Positions 10,757 to 21,321 of a stretch of 64,000 nucleotides of DNA are shown in pieces. The stretch is from Phyllobacterium bourgognense (GTDB taxonomy: Bacteria > Pseudomonadota > Alphaproteobacteria > Rhizobiales > Rhizobiaceae). A program made the position numbers and the translations under genes. Each line of letters opens with the position of its first letter. Position 1 is the first letter of the stretch. The stretch spans positions 95,812-159,811 of the forward strand of contig NZ_QPJM01000012.1 of NCBI RefSeq assembly GCF_003337575.1, in the 5' to 3' direction. The notes below the pieces were generated by a model. That model was not told where the DNA came from, did no database searches, and worked only from the letters and a program-made list of their open reading frames with translations.

Positions 10757-11800
10757 ATGAAGAAATATGCAACCGCATTGGCGGGGGCAGCTGTCCTTGC
10801 TGTATCATTTGCCGGCCCCGTTGTGGCAAAGGACAAGATCGTCGGCGTCTCGTGGTCGAATTTTCAGGAAGAGCGCTGGAAGACTGATGAAGCCGCGATC
10901 AAAAAAGCACTGGAAGCCAATGGCGACAAGTACATCTCGGCAGATGCGCAGTCCTCTGCGTCCAAACAACTGACCGACGTTGAAAGCCTGATTTCGCAAG
11001 GTGCCAATGCCCTGATCATTTTGGCGCAGGATTCGAGCGCCATCGGACCTGCAGTCGAGAAGGCCGTTGCCGAAGGAATTCCGGTCGTAGGCTATGATCG
11101 CCTGATCGAAAACAAGGATGCGTTCTACATCACGTTCGACAACAAGGAAGTTGGCCGCATGCAGGCACGTGGCGTATTTGCCGTGAAGCCTGAAGGCAAT
11201 TACGTCTTCATCAAGGGCAGCTCCGCTGATCCGAACGCGGATTTCCTTTTCTCCGGCGCCCAGGAAGTACTGAAAGAGGCCATAGACTCCGGCAAGATCA
11301 AGAACGTCGGTGAAGCCTATACGGATGGCTGGCTTCCTGCCAACGCCCAGAAGAACATGGAACAGTTCCTGACTGCCAATGACAACAAGGTCGATGCCGT
11401 CGTTGCCGCAAACGATGGAACAGCCGGCGGCGCTATCGCAGCGCTGCAGGCTCAGGGCCTTGCCGGCACAGTTCCTGTTTCCGGTCAGGATGCCGATTTC
11501 GCCGCACTTAACCGCGTAGCACTCGGCACGCAGACCGTGACGATCTGGAAGGATTCCCGTGAACTTGGGAAGCAAGCCGCAGGCATCGCCTCGGCCCTCG
11601 CAGATGGCAAGAAGATGGAAGAAATCCCGAACGTTCAGAAGTTTGCTGGCGGCGTCAACAAGGTTGAGGTCAACGCTGTCTTCCTCACTCCGGTTCCGGT
11701 CACCAAGGATAATCTCGACGTCGTCATCGACGCTGGCTGGGTGAAGAAGGACGTGGTCTGTCAGGGCGTGAAGGCAGGTTCAGTACCAGCCTGCAAGTAA
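10757..11800 (+). CDS. xylF: D-xylose ABC transporter, periplasmic substrate-binding protein
   Basis: A 347-residue secreted sugar-binding protein of the ribose/xylose periplasmic-binding family. A Sec signal peptide runs to about residue 23, ending VVA. The mature part closely follows Xyl[92 protein letters not shown] and [19 protein letters not shown], the last with sugar-contacting Asp residues. Residue pattern matches XylF better than ribose- or ChvE-type proteins. It is the first gene of xylF-xylH-xylG; the start ATG has GGGAGG upstream. An intergenic hairpin follows, in keeping with more binding protein than membrane components. Confidence 0.94.
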   Translation: MKKYATALAGAAVLAVSFAGPVVAKDKIVGVSWSNFQEERWKTDEAAIKKALEANGDKYISADAQSSASKQLTDVESLISQGANALIILAQDSSAIGPAVEKAVAEGIPVVGYDRLIENKDAFYITFDNKEVGRMQARGVFAVKPEGNYVFIKGSSADPNADFLFSGAQEVLKEAIDSGKIKNVGEAYTDGWLPANAQKNMEQFLTANDNKVDAVVAANDGTAGGAIAALQAQGLAGTVPVSGQDADFAALNRVALGTQTVTIWKDSRELGKQAAGIASALADGKKMEEIPNVQKFAGGVNKVEVNAVFLTPVPVTKDNLDVVIDAGWVKKDVVCQGVKAGSVPACK

Positions 11801-11822
11801 CATCGTTAAATCTGCTAAATTG

Positions 11823-11853
11823 AACGCCGCTGGTCCACTGGATCGGCGGCGTT
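11823..11853 (+). other. Intercistronic hairpin between xylF and xylH
   Basis: Arms AACGCCGC (11823-11830) and GCGGCGTT (11846-11853) form an 8-bp GC-rich stem followed by TTAAG. The T-run is short, so partial termination or protection of the xylF message against 3' decay is more likely than full termination. Such hairpins are common after binding-protein genes of ABC operons. Confidence 0.65.
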
Positions 11854-11883
11854 TTAAGAAGACAATAAAACTGGGAGAGTTTA

Positions 11884-13191
11884 ATGAGTGATCCGGCCAT
11901 CAGCCTCGATCGGGCCCGTTCGTCGGAGCTCGGCATTGTTGCCAGATTCTTCAAGGCGACTGAACTTGACACCCGTCTTCTCGGCATGATCGCAGCGCTG
12001 GTCATTATCTGGCTTGCCTTCCAGTTTCTCTCGGGCGGTCAGTTTCTGACGCCACGCAACCTTTGGAACCTGTCTGTTCAGACATCCTCAGTTGCAGTCA
12101 TGGCGACCGGGATGGTGCTGATCATCGTTACCCGTAACATCGATCTGTCTGTGGGCTCGATTCTCGGTTTTGTCGGCATGATCATGGGTGTGACACAAGC
12201 CGAGTTTCTGCCAAGGCTTATTGGTTTCGAGCATCCGGCCACATGGATCATTGCGCTTGGTGTTGGCGTCATCACCGGCGCGCTCATCGGCGGATTTCAG
12301 GGCTTTATCATTGCATTTCTGGGCGTGCCGGCTTTTATCGTCACGCTTGGTGGTCTTCTCGTATGGCGTGGCGCTGCCTGGTGGGTTACCTCGGGCCGCA
12401 CGGTTGCGCCAATGGACTCGACGTTCCGTCTTATGGGCGGAGGCCCCGAGGGTTCAATTGGTGCATTCTGGAGTTGGGTTGTTGGCGTCGTCGTCTGTAT
12501 CGCCATAGTCGGGATGATAATTAATGGTAGGCGCCAGCGTAAACGGTTCAACTTTCCCCGTCGTCCTGTATGGGCTGAAGCCTTCATGGCTGCCGTGGGG
12601 TGCGTTCTTGTGCTCGGCGCGGTCGCCGTTGCCAATGCATACTACTGGCCGATCGGCATCGTCCGTAAATATGCCGAAACCAACAACATCACAATTCCCG
12701 ATGGGGGGCTGTTCATCTCACACGGCATTGCAATTCCGGTGCTGATTGCTGTTGCTGCGGGTCTCATCATGACGTTCCTGTCGACGCGCACCCGTTTTGG
12801 CCGTTACGTCTTCGCCATGGGTGGCAATCCGGAAGCCGCAGATCTTGCGGGTATCAATACGCGCTGGGTGACGATGAAGATTTTCATCATTATGGGGATT
12901 CTCTGCGCCATTGCGGGTGCCATTTCCACCGCTCGTCTCAATGCCGCAACCAATGCACAAGGCACTCTCGACGAACTCCTTACCATCGCCGCCGCCGTTA
13001 TCGGCGGAACGTCCTTGGCTGGCGGTGTCGGCACCATCGCCGGCGCCATGATCGGCGCGGTGCTGATGCAATCACTAAGCTCGGGCATGGTTCTGCTCGG
13101 TCTCGATACGCCACTGCAGAATATCGTTGTCGGTCTGGTTCTTGTCGTGGCCGTCTGGCTGGACACAATTTACCGCCGCCGTACAGCTTGA
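11884..13191 (+). CDS. xylH: D-xylose ABC transporter, permease
   Basis: A 435-residue inner-membrane permease of the BPD_transp_2 (ribose/xylose) family. Many hydrophobic segments are visible, beginning with [18 protein letters not shown]. Family motifs include [17 protein letters not shown] near the N-terminal third, [18 protein letters not shown], and the C-terminal cytoplasmic loop [22 protein letters not shown], which contacts the ATPase, then [19 protein letters not shown]. It is longer than short ribose permeases because of a middle loop with [15 protein letters not shown], as in XylH. The ATG has GGGAGAG upstream. The xylG start lies 13 bases after its stop. Confidence 0.93.
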   Translation: MSDPAISLDRARSSELGIVARFFKATELDTRLLGMIAALVIIWLAFQFLSGGQFLTPRNLWNLSVQTSSVAVMATGMVLIIVTRNIDLSVGSILGFVGMIMGVTQAEFLPRLIGFEHPATWIIALGVGVITGALIGGFQGFIIAFLGVPAFIVTLGGLLVWRGAAWWVTSGRTVAPMDSTFRLMGGGPEGSIGAFWSWVVGVVVCIAIVGMIINGRRQRKRFNFPRRPVWAEAFMAAVGCVLVLGAVAVANAYYWPIGIVRKYAETNNITIPDGGLFISHGIAIPVLIAVAAGLIMTFLSTRTRFGRYVFAMGGNPEAADLAGINTRWVTMKIFIIMGILCAIAGAISTARLNAATNAQGTLDELLTIAAAVIGGTSLAGGVGTIAGAMIGAVLMQSLSSGMVLLGLDTPLQNIVVGLVLVVAVWLDTIYRRRTA

Positions 13192-13204
13192 GGGAGGAAC
13201 AATC

Positions 13205-13984
13205 ATGACCAACACACAAACGCCTCTCATCGATATGGAAGATATCTCGATTGCCTTTGGTGGCATCCGTGCAGTCGACGGAGCTTCGATCGATCTTTTT
13301 CCGGGTGAAGTCGTTGCGCTTCTCGGTCACAACGGTGCCGGAAAATCGACCCTGATCAAGATACTGTCGGGCGCCTACAAGCGTGACAATGGTACGATCA
13401 AGGTCAACGGAGAAGAAGCGGCAATCAACAATCCGCGTGATGCCAAGGCCTATGGCATCGAAACGATCTATCAAACCCTGGCACTCGCGGACAATGTGGA
13501 TACGGCCGCCAATCTTTATCTCGGCCGTGAGTTGATGACGCCCTGGGGCACTCTCGATGACGTCGCGATGGAGCACAGCGCCCGCGAAGTCATGGGTAGG
13601 CTCAATCCACGATTCCAGCGTTTCAAGGACCCGGTCAAGGCACTTTCGGGTGGTCAGCGCCAATCTGTGGCGATTGCACGCGCGATCTTGTTCAACGCCC
13701 GGATACTGATCATGGACGAGCCGACTGCGGCGCTGGGACCGCAGGAAACCGCGCAGGTCGGCGAACTGATCAAGCAACTGAAGAGTGAAGGCATCGGTAT
13801 CTTTCTGATCAGCCACGATATTCATGACGTGTTCCACCTCGCTGATCGCGTGGCGGTGATGAAAAACGGTCAGGTGGTTGGCACTGCCAAGGTTGGCGAT
13901 GTCAATGAGGACGAAGTGCTCGGCATGATCATTCTCGGAAAGTGCCCGCCCGGTGCGATACCAGGCCCTGGCGCGGTAAACTAG
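13205..13984 (+). CDS. xylG: D-xylose ABC transporter, ATP-binding protein with a single ATPase domain
   Basis: A 259-residue ATPase that powers the XylH permease from the cytoplasm. Walker A is GHNGAGKST, the signature is [14 protein letters not shown], Walker B is [12 protein letters not shown], and the H-loop is [15 protein letters not shown]. The Q-loop region reads [13 protein letters not shown]. Enterobacterial XylG is a duplicated protein of about 500 residues; this one carries one domain only, as in single-domain sugar ATPases of the FrcA kind in rhizobia, so it presumably works as a homodimer. The end is natural: stop codon, then an intrinsic terminator within 4 bases, with no sign of a lost second half. 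GGGAGGAAC precedes the ATG. Confidence 0.9.
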   Translation: MTNTQTPLIDMEDISIAFGGIRAVDGASIDLFPGEVVALLGHNGAGKSTLIKILSGAYKRDNGTIKVNGEEAAINNPRDAKAYGIETIYQTLALADNVDTAANLYLGRELMTPWGTLDDVAMEHSAREVMGRLNPRFQRFKDPVKALSGGQRQSVAIARAILFNARILIMDEPTAALGPQETAQVGELIKQLKSEGIGIFLISHDIHDVFHLADRVAVMKNGQVVGTAKVGDVNEDEVLGMIILGKCPPGAIPGPGAVN

Positions 13985-13987
13985 ACA

Positions 13988-14020
13988 ACAAAAAAGGCCG
14001 CTTTGAGCGGCCTTTTTTGT
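13988..14020. terminator. Bidirectional intrinsic terminator between xylG and the nfu gene
   Basis: Arms ACAAAAAAGGCCGC (13988-14001) and GCGGCCTTTTTTGT (14007-14020) form a perfect 14-bp stem with a TTTGA loop. Runs of six A and six T on either side allow termination on both strands, matching the convergent genes. Confidence 0.93.
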
Positions 14021-14037
14021 ATCACAAAACTGAAAAT

Positions 14038-14616
14038 TCAGATCGACTCGACTTGCTGAACTTCCGGAACGAAATGCTTCAACAGGTTCTGGATGCCGTG
14101 CTTCAGCGTCGCGGTGGACGATGGGCAGCCCGAGCAAGCGCCTTTCATGTGCAGAAACACCGTACCGTTTTCATAACCGCGGAATGTGATGTCGCCGCCG
14201 TCCTGAGCAACAGCGGGACGGACGCGGGTTTCAAGAAGTTCCTTGATTGTATCGACGATCTCGGTATCGGCGCTGTCGAAGAATTCACCATCGGTCTCCC
14301 GCTGGGCGGTGTCAGCGATCTGGCTGACATTGGCCATGACCGGTGCGCCGGACATGAAATGCTCCATGATCGCACCTAGAATGGCAGGTTTGAGGTGCTG
14401 CCACTCAGGGCCCTCGCTCTTGGTGACAGTGACAAAGTCATAGCCAAAAAATACGCCGGTGACGCCCGGGACGCCAAAAATCTTGCCAGCAAGCTGTGAA
14501 GATTCGCCAGCACTTGCGGCGTCGCGAAAATCGGCGGTTCCTTCTTCAAGCACCACCTTTCCAGGCAGGAACTTCAAGGTCGCTGGATTGGGCGTTGCTT
14601 CGGTCTGGATGAACAT
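14038..14616 (-). CDS. Nfu/NifU-C type iron-sulfur cluster carrier protein
   Basis: A 192-residue protein with an N-terminal Nfu_N domain (MFIQTEATPNPATLKFLPG is the hallmark start) and a C-terminal NifU-like domain with CSGCPSS (Cys161 and Cys164), where two subunits bridge a [4Fe-4S] cluster. It hands clusters to apo-enzymes in the cytoplasm. It is the last gene of the long minus-strand run that includes uspA-type, trpS, murJ, glnD and mutS genes, an order familiar in Rhizobiales, and is followed by the shared terminator at 13988-14020. Length and motifs are normal. Confidence 0.93.
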   Translation of the reverse strand: MFIQTEATPNPATLKFLPGKVVLEEGTADFRDAASAGESSQLAGKIFGVPGVTGVFFGYDFVTVTKSEGPEWQHLKPAILGAIMEHFMSGAPVMANVSQIADTAQRETDGEFFDSADTEIVDTIKELLETRVRPAVAQDGGDITFRGYENGTVFLHMKGACSGCPSSTATLKHGIQNLLKHFVPEVQQVESI

Positions 14617-14716
14617 GGCAGATCTCGCATATCTAGTTTAGAACTATTCAAATAGGCATATAGGCCTTTAAACCACTCTCTTCAAGTCAGGATTATATCA
14701 CGTTTGGTCGACGTAA

Positions 14717-15205
14717 TCAGGTAATCGCGTCGATATCCTCATCAGACAGATTATAGGGCACGACCGTAACTGGAATGGAAAAGGATTCCCGTCCTGCCAA
14801 CGATTGAACCAGCGGGCCAGGTCCGTCCTTGCCGGAACCTGCCGCCAGGACAAGGATGGCGATATCCTGATCTTCTTCGATCAGCTTCCGAATCTCGTCG
14901 GATGTAATGCCTTCGCGGACAGCAAGTTCCGACTCGATCCCTATTGTTTCCCGGACGCTGGCGGCAAACTTGCTGAGCGTCGAATTGGCCCGTTCCTGGG
15001 CTTCCGCACGCATGATCTGTTCAACCCCGAGAAACTGCTGAAAGTCTGCTGAATCGATAACGAACAGCAGCAAGAGTACGCCGCCGGTCGTCTTGGCCCG
15101 GCGCGAGGCGTAGGCAACTGCACGCTCGCATTCCGGCGTCTCGTCAATGACGGCCAGAAATTTGCGGCGGTGGCCGGCTTCGCGGCTAAGACGTCTTGAT
15201 ACCAT
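14717..15205 (-). CDS. Universal stress protein, UspA family
   Basis: A 162-residue single-domain Usp protein. The N-terminal RRKFLAVIDETPECERAVAYASRRAK matches the beta1-alpha1 of the family, and ILVLAAGSGKDGPGP followed by IPVTVVPYNL corresponds to the C-terminal half with a degenerate G-2x-G-9x-G-type nucleotide loop. The precise role is unknown; members modulate stress survival, and a gene of this kind beside trpS is common in Rhizobiales. The ATG is at 15203-15205, 53 bases after the trpS stop, so cotranscription is likely. Confidence 0.85.
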   Translation of the reverse strand: MVSRRLSREAGHRRKFLAVIDETPECERAVAYASRRAKTTGGVLLLLFVIDSADFQQFLGVEQIMRAEAQERANSTLSKFAASVRETIGIESELAVREGITSDEIRKLIEEDQDIAILVLAAGSGKDGPGPLVQSLAGRESFSIPVTVVPYNLSDEDIDAIT

Positions 15206-15258
15206 GTGCGCAACCTGCCCTAAGCATTGATCGTCCGCAAGGCTTTCCCTGGCGTAGT

Positions 15259-16338
15259 CTAGTTCTGCAGAAATCCGATAATATCACGGACATTGTGCAT
15301 CGTCTTCTCTGCAAGAACGCTCGCACGCTCGCCACCATCTTTGAGGACGGCATCGACAAAGCCGGGGTCCGCAGAAATTCGCCGCATTTCCGCAGCGATC
15401 GGCGCAAGCTTTTCCACCGCGAGGTCAGCAAGGGCGGGCTTGAAGGTTGAGAATTGCTGTCCGCCGAAATCGCGGATCACGGTGGCCTTGTCGCTGTCGA
15501 CCAATGCAGCATAGATACCGACGAGATTGTCAGCTTCTGGCCGATCCTTCAATCCTTCGAGCTCGGATGGCAGAGGTTCCGAATCGGTCTTGGCCTTCCG
15601 GATCTTTTTCGAGATCGTATCCACATCGTCTGTCAGGTTGATGCGCGAGAGGTCCGATGGATCGGACTTTGACATCTTCTTGGTCCCATCGCGCAAGCTC
15701 ATGACGCGTGCTGCTGGCCCGCCGATGACCGGTTCGGTCAGCGGAAAGAAACTGGAAATCGTTTCATCACCCGATTGTGTTTCAACACCAAGCCCGAGTT
15801 CAGCGATCCGATCCGAAAAATCTGTGTTGAACTTCTGGGCGATGTCGCGCGTCAGCTCCAGATGCTGCTTCTGGTCTTCACCGACGGGTACGTGCGTGGC
15901 GCGGTAGACAAGGATGTCCGCCGCCATCAGGTTCGGGTATGCGAACAGACCGACGGACGCATTTTCACGATCCTTACCGGCCTTGTCCTTGAACTGGGTC
16001 ATGCGGTTGAGCCAACCCATCCGGGCAATGCAGTTGAAAACCCATGCCAGCTCGGCATGCTGATGCACGCGGCTCTGGTTGAAAACGATGTTCTCTTTTG
16101 CATCGATGCCAGAAGCAAGGAAAGCCGCGGTGACCTCACGCGTATTGCGCATGAGTTCGGCCGGCCCGCCCCAGACGGAAATGGGAGGGGTAATCGCGTG
16201 CTGGTCCACAACACAGTAGATGCATTTGCTGCTTTCCTGCAAAGCAACCCAGCGACGGATCGCGCCGAGATAGTTGCCAAGATGCAGGTTGCCGGTAGGC
16301 TGGACACCGGAAAAGACGAGCGGTTCAAACGTGCTCAT
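15259..16338 (-). CDS. trpS: Tryptophanyl-tRNA synthetase
   Basis: Charges tRNA-Trp with tryptophan; class I aminoacyl-tRNA synthetase of 359 residues. The HIGH-equivalent is HLGN (residues 19-22, in [17 protein letters not shown]) and the KMSKS loop is intact near residues 221-225 ([14 protein letters not shown]). Other family blocks are [18 protein letters not shown] and the C-terminal helical part. Length is normal. It sits in the minus-strand run between the VOC gene and the universal stress protein gene. Confidence 0.97.
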   Translation of the reverse strand: MSTFEPLVFSGVQPTGNLHLGNYLGAIRRWVALQESSKCIYCVVDQHAITPPISVWGGPAELMRNTREVTAAFLASGIDAKENIVFNQSRVHQHAELAWVFNCIARMGWLNRMTQFKDKAGKDRENASVGLFAYPNLMAADILVYRATHVPVGEDQKQHLELTRDIAQKFNTDFSDRIAELGLGVETQSGDETISSFFPLTEPVIGGPAARVMSLRDGTKKMSKSDPSDLSRINLTDDVDTISKKIRKAKTDSEPLPSELEGLKDRPEADNLVGIYAALVDSDKATVIRDFGGQQFSTFKPALADLAVEKLAPIAAEMRRISADPGFVDAVLKDGGERASVLAEKTMHNVRDIIGFLQN

Positions 16339-16447
16339 AAAATCGTCCTTGATCGTTCGGGGATCGGGCTTCTAAGGCTCCGACAGCAATGAAACCGAGC
16401 TTTTGGCAGAGGGAGACGCTCTATTCAAGCCCAATCGATACCAACCT

Positions 16448-16834
16448 TCATTTGAGCTCCAGCAGATCCCATTTATTACCGTAGAGGTCTTCGAACACAG
16501 CGACGCTGCCATAGGTCTCATGGCGAGGTTCGTCAAGAAAATGTACGCCCGCCTCCACCATCTTCGCGTGGTCCACCGGGAAATCATCCGTATGCAGAAA
16601 CAGTGCGACGCGGCCGCCGGTCTGGTTGCCGACGCGGGCTTTCTGTCTGTCGTCATCCGCTTTCGCCAGCAATAGCCGGGTGTCAACATTCCCTGGCGCG
16701 ACGACAACCCAACGTTTTGTTTCGGAAAGCGCCGTATCGTTGACAAGCGAAAAGCCGAGCACCTCTGTGTACCAGGCAATCGCCTCGTCATAATCGCGCA
16801 CGACAAGTGTGATCATACCGATAAACCGGCTCAC
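16448..16834 (-). CDS. VOC-superfamily (glyoxalase/bleomycin-resistance-like) protein, GTG start
   Basis: A 128-residue single-domain protein with the VOC fold pattern: start MSRFIGMITLVVRDYDEAIAWYTEVLGF and end YGSVAVFEDLYGNKWDLLELK, with an FLHTDDFPVDHAKMVEAG block between. Potential metal ligands are visible, but the substrate cannot be inferred; small VOC proteins include glyoxalases, dioxygenases and antibiotic-binding proteins. The start is GTG at 16832-16834, overlapping the murJ stop as GTGA, with GAGG seven bases upstream. A later ATG at the seventh codon is an alternative. Coupling to murJ is probable; a functional link is not implied. Confidence 0.82.
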   Translation of the reverse strand: MSRFIGMITLVVRDYDEAIAWYTEVLGFSLVNDTALSETKRWVVVAPGNVDTRLLLAKADDDRQKARVGNQTGGRVALFLHTDDFPVDHAKMVEAGVHFLDEPRHETYGSVAVFEDLYGNKWDLLELK

Positions 16835-18414
16835 GACCCATCCTCAGGCGTTTTTGTTCCTCGTTTCACATTCCGGCGGATCATCCCGAAGCTGGCACCA
16901 CCTGTCCCGAAAGCGAGCGCAAAGTAGAGGATCATCGACAACCCGACCAGCGATACGACTGCGACGGCTTGCGTGTGCAAAGGCGCATGCGGTTCAAGAG
17001 CCGGACCCATCCAGCGAATTGCGCAATAGAGTGCAAGGCCCATGAGACCGGCGGAAACAATCAGTCGTGGTATGCGGGTAAGCAGAGGGATGTCGCGCCC
17101 CCAATGTCCCCGCCAGACGAGGGTAATGAAAAGTAGAATTGCGTTCGTCCAACCGGCGACTATCTCGGCCGTTGCGATGCCGGTCTCTGCCATGATCGGA
17201 AATAGCGTCAGTGCGAGACTAACGTTCACAATGACGGCAATGGCCGCAAAGATCATCGGCGTGCGGGTATCTTCACGGGCGAAAAACCCCGGCAAGAAGG
17301 CTTTGATCAGGACGAATGCCGGGAGGCCAAGCCCGTAGATCGCCAGGATATTGCCGACAGTGTGCGTCGATGCGGTGGAGAAATTGCCGCGTTCGTACAG
17401 CATCCGAACGATCGGTTCGGACATCACCAACAGGGCGGCAGCAGCAGGAAGCGTAAGAAATAATGTGAACTCGACTGAGCGGTTCTGCAGGCTGCCTGCT
17501 TCCTTCAGATTTCCAGAGCGCAGCGCACGCGCCAGTTCGGGCAGGAGAACTGTCGCGACCGCTATGCCGACGACACCGAGCGGCAATTGATAGATACGGT
17601 CAGCATAGGCCAGAGACGAGATGGCACCCGATTTTGCTGAAGCGATGTTCGTGTTGATCAACAAATTGATTTGCGTGATGCCGCCAGTTACGGCGGCGGG
17701 GAAGGCCAGTATCAGGAGGCGTTTGACGTTGGCGGTTATATGGGGCAACCGGAATCCGATGGAAATGCCAGCATTACGCACCGCGAACCAGACAATGGCC
17801 AGCTGAACCACGCCGGAGACCATGACTCCCCAGGACAGTGCATAGCCTACCGCCCTGCCGTCTTGGCCCTTCCACCAGGCATAGCCGAGCACGCCGATGA
17901 GAATGACATTCAGGAAAACGGGAGCGATCGCCGCAGCGAAATAGCGATGCAATGAATTCAGCATCCCGCTCATCATGGCGGCGAGCGACATGCAGGCGAG
18001 GTAGGGGAACATGATGATCGCCATTGATACGGTGTTGTCGAACTTCATCGGGTCAGCCACGAAGCCCGGAGCTATGACGAAGCGGACGATCAGCGGCATT
18101 GACAGTTCCATCAGGATCGTCAGGCCGAGCAGCACGGTGAAAAGGACCCCGAATACCTCTTCGGAAAAACGACGCGCTCCATCGAGCCCATTGGCTTCGA
18201 TTTCCTTGGCGAACAAGGGCACGAAAGCAGAGTTGAACGCGCCTTCCGCGAAGAGCCGCCGGAACGTGTTTGGAAAACGGAAGGCAGCATTGAAAGCATC
18301 GGCGACAGGTCCTGTGCCCAACGCAGAGGCCATCAGCATTTCGCGCGTGAAACCGAAGACGCGGCTCATCAATGTGCCGGATGCAACTGTTGCAAATTTC
18401 TTGACCAAGCTCAT
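16831..18414 (-). CDS. murJ: Lipid II flippase MurJ (MviN)
   Basis: A 527-residue polytopic inner-membrane protein of the MOP superfamily that moves lipid II to the periplasmic face for peptidoglycan synthesis. The N-terminus MSLVKKFATVASGTLMSRVFGFTREMLMA and the following FRFPNTFRRLFAEGAFNSAFVP are the classical MviN signature with essential arginines. About 14 hydrophobic segments follow. The start ATG is separated from the glnD stop by a single base, so the two are cotranscribed and probably translationally coupled, as in other Rhizobiales. The stop overlaps the VOC gene start. Confidence 0.95.
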   Translation of the reverse strand: MSLVKKFATVASGTLMSRVFGFTREMLMASALGTGPVADAFNAAFRFPNTFRRLFAEGAFNSAFVPLFAKEIEANGLDGARRFSEEVFGVLFTVLLGLTILMELSMPLIVRFVIAPGFVADPMKFDNTVSMAIIMFPYLACMSLAAMMSGMLNSLHRYFAAAIAPVFLNVILIGVLGYAWWKGQDGRAVGYALSWGVMVSGVVQLAIVWFAVRNAGISIGFRLPHITANVKRLLILAFPAAVTGGITQINLLINTNIASAKSGAISSLAYADRIYQLPLGVVGIAVATVLLPELARALRSGNLKEAGSLQNRSVEFTLFLTLPAAAALLVMSEPIVRMLYERGNFSTASTHTVGNILAIYGLGLPAFVLIKAFLPGFFAREDTRTPMIFAAIAVIVNVSLALTLFPIMAETGIATAEIVAGWTNAILLFITLVWRGHWGRDIPLLTRIPRLIVSAGLMGLALYCAIRWMGPALEPHAPLHTQAVAVVSLVGLSMILYFALAFGTGGASFGMIRRNVKRGTKTPEDGS

Positions 18415-18415
18415 T

Positions 18416-21229
18416 CTATTCAGCCGTCATGAGGATGTTTTGCCGTTGCGGCTGGGCGGTCGTGATGTCTCCTTCGCCAAAGAGCGCAAGCAGCTTCTTA
18501 CGGATACGATTCTGGCGTGTCGTATTGGTGATCTGGTGACCGACAAGATCGGTGACATAGAACACGTCGATGACCTTTTCACCGAAGGTCGTCACGTGTG
18601 CAGAGGCAATATCGAGTGAGAGGTCAGAGATAGTACCGGTTATCTCAGAGAGAACACCGGGACGGTCCAGGCCTTCCACTTCGATGACAGTGAATTTGTT
18701 GGACAGCGTATTGTTTATCTCGACACGCGGCGTGATGCGGAAGGCTTTGACCGCGCGCTTCGGTTTGGTGCGGCTTGCCAGCATCTCCGGCAGGTAGGAC
18801 TTCCCGGAAAGCACGTCTTCGATCAGGCGGCCGACGCGCATGGCGCGCCGCCGTTCATCGTCGTCGGTCGGGAATTCGCGGCTTATAAGGATCGTATCAA
18901 GTGCGCGCCCGTCGCTAGTCGTAAAGATCTGCGCATCGACAATGTTGGCGCCGGCCCCGGCACAGGCACCTGCTATGATTGAAAGCAGGCGCGGGTGATC
19001 GGGTGACAGCACAGTGATCTCTGTTACACCCTCGAAATCATGGGTTTTTACCATGGTGGCGAGTGCTTTGCCGCTGGCATCGGTCTCGCGTACAAAATTG
19101 GCATGGCGAATCTGATCTTCGAGGCTGACGGTCAACAAGTAGTTTTGATAGTGCAATGCGAGGTATGACTGACGCTCAATCTGCGGCCAGGATGACAGCG
19201 CATTGTCGAGCTGCGTCCGGGCGTGATCGGTGCGCTCCTTGCGGGAGACTTCCGAAAATCCGCCAGTCAGCATCAATTCCGTTTCATAGAAGAGATTGCG
19301 TAACAACTGGCCCTTCCAGCCATTCCAGACTCCTGGCCCGACAGCTTTGATATCGCAGATGGTCAGAACCAGCAGCAGTTTCATCCGGTCGAGGGTTTGG
19401 ACAATCTCAGCAAAATCTTCGATCGTCTTGCGGTCATTGAGATCGCGCGACTGCGCCACTCTACTCATCGTCAAATGCTGTTCGACGAGCCAGGCAACGG
19501 TTTCCGTGTCGGCCTGTGACAGGCCCAGACGAGGGCAAATCCGCCGGGCGATCCTCGCGCCGGCAATGGAGTGGTCTTCCGGCCTTCCCTTGGCAATATC
19601 GTGAAGGAGCAGCGCCACGTAGAGGACCTGCCGGTCTTTTTTCAAACCGGGCATGATCTGATTGGCAAGAGGGTGTTCCTGTCCAAGATCGCCGTGGTCG
19701 ATTTCCGACATGACTGCGATACAGCGCAACAGATGTTCATCAACAGTATAGTGATGATACATGTTGAATTGCATCATCGCGACGACCTTGCCGAAATCGG
19801 GAATGATTTTGCCAAGTACGCCCGATTCATTCATTCGCCGCAGGATGAGCTCGGGGTTGCGCTCCGAGGTCAGCACTTCCAGAAAAAGCCTGTTTGCCTC
19901 GGGGTTTTCCCGCAGATCAGCTTTGATCAGCGACAGCGAACGCGACACCAGCTGCATAGCGTCGGGGTGGAACTCCAGGCCATGCTGGTCCGCCAGCCGA
20001 AACAGGCGGATTATATTGACGGGGTCTTTCCGGAAGACATCGTCATTGGCAATGGTGATGCGGTGATTGTCGACGACGAAATCACTGGTGCCGGGGAGTT
20101 TTCGCTTGCGGCGCGAAAAGGTGAGGAAAATACGGTTGAAACCAGGGACGTGCTTGGCTTGCTCTTCTTCCAGAGCGGCGCAGATGATCCGCGTAAGATC
20201 ACCGACCTCCTTCGCGATAAGGAAGTAGTGTTTCATGAACCGCTCGACGTCTCGCAGACCGGGATGGGCGGTGTAGCCGAGCCGCCGGGCGATCTCGCCC
20301 TGGATATCGAACGAAAGGCGTTCCTCTGCCTTGCCGGTCAAGAAATGCATATGGCAGCGTACGGCCCATAGCAGATCTTCCGCCTTACGGAAGATCTTGT
20401 GTTCCGCACGAGAAAGAACCCCCAGGTCGACCAGTTCATCACTTGTCTTCACCCGGTAGTAATATTTTGCAATCCAGAACAGTGTATGCAGATCGCGCTG
20501 GCCGCCTTTACCCTCTTTGACGTTCGGTTCCACCAGATACCGCGTCTCGCCCGCCTTGCGGTGACGCGCGTCACGTTCGGCAAGCTTGGCCTCGATGAAA
20601 GCCGGCCCGGTACCCTTGACCACCTCGGCATCAAAGCGTTGCACCAGTTTGGCGAAAAGGTCTTCATTCCCGCAAAGGTAACGGGCCTCCAAAATGCTGG
20701 TGCGGATCGTCATATCGCCCAGCGACTGACGGATGGACTCATCCAGATTACGGGTCGCGTGGCCGACTTTGAGACCGGCGTCCCACAGCATGTACAGAAT
20801 ATATTCGACGACTTGCTCACCCCAGGGTGTCTGTTTGTAAGGTAGTAAGAATAGCAGATCGATATCCGAACCGGGTGCCAGTCCCCCACGACCATAGCCG
20901 CCAACCGCCACAACCGTCATCCGTTCCGCAGTAGATGGGTTCACAGCGGGATACACGTGGGTAACTGCGAAGTCATAGAGCGCAGAAATGATCTGATCCA
21001 TCAGATAAGAAAGTCGGACAGAACAATTCGTCCCGCTAGCATCCTTCATCAGCATGTCTTCTGCCGACTTGCGACCCGCGATCAGCGTCTGTTTCACAAG
21101 CTGCAACACGTCGTTACGCTCGACGGTGGCAGTGCCCAGTTTGTTCGTTGACGTGACCAACTCTTCAAATTGGCGATGAAGTTTGGCCGGGTTGACGATC
21201 TGTTCCAGTCTCAGGTCTGAAGCGCTCAT
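18416..21229 (-). CDS. glnD: Bifunctional [protein-PII] uridylyltransferase / uridylyl-removing enzyme
   Basis: The primary glutamine sensor: it adds UMP to PII proteins under nitrogen limitation and removes it when glutamine is plentiful. The 937-residue protein has an N-terminal nucleotidyltransferase domain with [18 protein letters not shown] (Asp122 and Asp124 the metal ligands), an HD hydrolase domain with [14 protein letters not shown] near residue 540, and two C-terminal ACT domains (about 735-800 and 845-915) that bind glutamine. All domains are complete. It lies between mutS and murJ on the same strand. Together with rpoN and ptsN, also in this window, it belongs to nitrogen control. 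Confidence 0.97.
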   Translation of the reverse strand: MSASDLRLEQIVNPAKLHRQFEELVTSTNKLGTATVERNDVLQLVKQTLIAGRKSAEDMLMKDASGTNCSVRLSYLMDQIISALYDFAVTHVYPAVNPSTAERMTVVAVGGYGRGGLAPGSDIDLLFLLPYKQTPWGEQVVEYILYMLWDAGLKVGHATRNLDESIRQSLGDMTIRTSILEARYLCGNEDLFAKLVQRFDAEVVKGTGPAFIEAKLAERDARHRKAGETRYLVEPNVKEGKGGQRDLHTLFWIAKYYYRVKTSDELVDLGVLSRAEHKIFRKAEDLLWAVRCHMHFLTGKAEERLSFDIQGEIARRLGYTAHPGLRDVERFMKHYFLIAKEVGDLTRIICAALEEEQAKHVPGFNRIFLTFSRRKRKLPGTSDFVVDNHRITIANDDVFRKDPVNIIRLFRLADQHGLEFHPDAMQLVSRSLSLIKADLRENPEANRLFLEVLTSERNPELILRRMNESGVLGKIIPDFGKVVAMMQFNMYHHYTVDEHLLRCIAVMSEIDHGDLGQEHPLANQIMPGLKKDRQVLYVALLLHDIAKGRPEDHSIAGARIARRICPRLGLSQADTETVAWLVEQHLTMSRVAQSRDLNDRKTIEDFAEIVQTLDRMKLLLVLTICDIKAVGPGVWNGWKGQLLRNLFYETELMLTGGFSEVSRKERTDHARTQLDNALSSWPQIERQSYLALHYQNYLLTVSLEDQIRHANFVRETDASGKALATMVKTHDFEGVTEITVLSPDHPRLLSIIAGACAGAGANIVDAQIFTTSDGRALDTILISREFPTDDDERRRAMRVGRLIEDVLSGKSYLPEMLASRTKPKRAVKAFRITPRVEINNTLSNKFTVIEVEGLDRPGVLSEITGTISDLSLDIASAHVTTFGEKVIDVFYVTDLVGHQITNTTRQNRIRKKLLALFGEGDITTAQPQRQNILMTAE

Positions 21230-21321
21230 GAATACGTCTTTATGGATAATGGCTGCACGCTATAGCGCGAATTTGCGTCAAACGAAACGATTACATTTGA
21301 CGCGTTTCTCGTAGAGACCAG

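Noticed and set aside
10805..11575. Minus-strand frame of 256 codons opposite xylF
   Set aside because: Shadow of xylF, which has clear family motifs and signal peptide.
13205..13984. Frameshift or truncation in xylG
   Set aside because: The protein ends shortly before an intact terminator and has no continuing ATPase-like frame afterwards, so the single-domain form is natural.
21275..21303. Short inverted repeat GCGTCAAA/TTTGACGC between mutS and glnD as a terminator
   Set aside because: The stem is 8 bp with a long loop and no T-run; it cannot be distinguished from chance.
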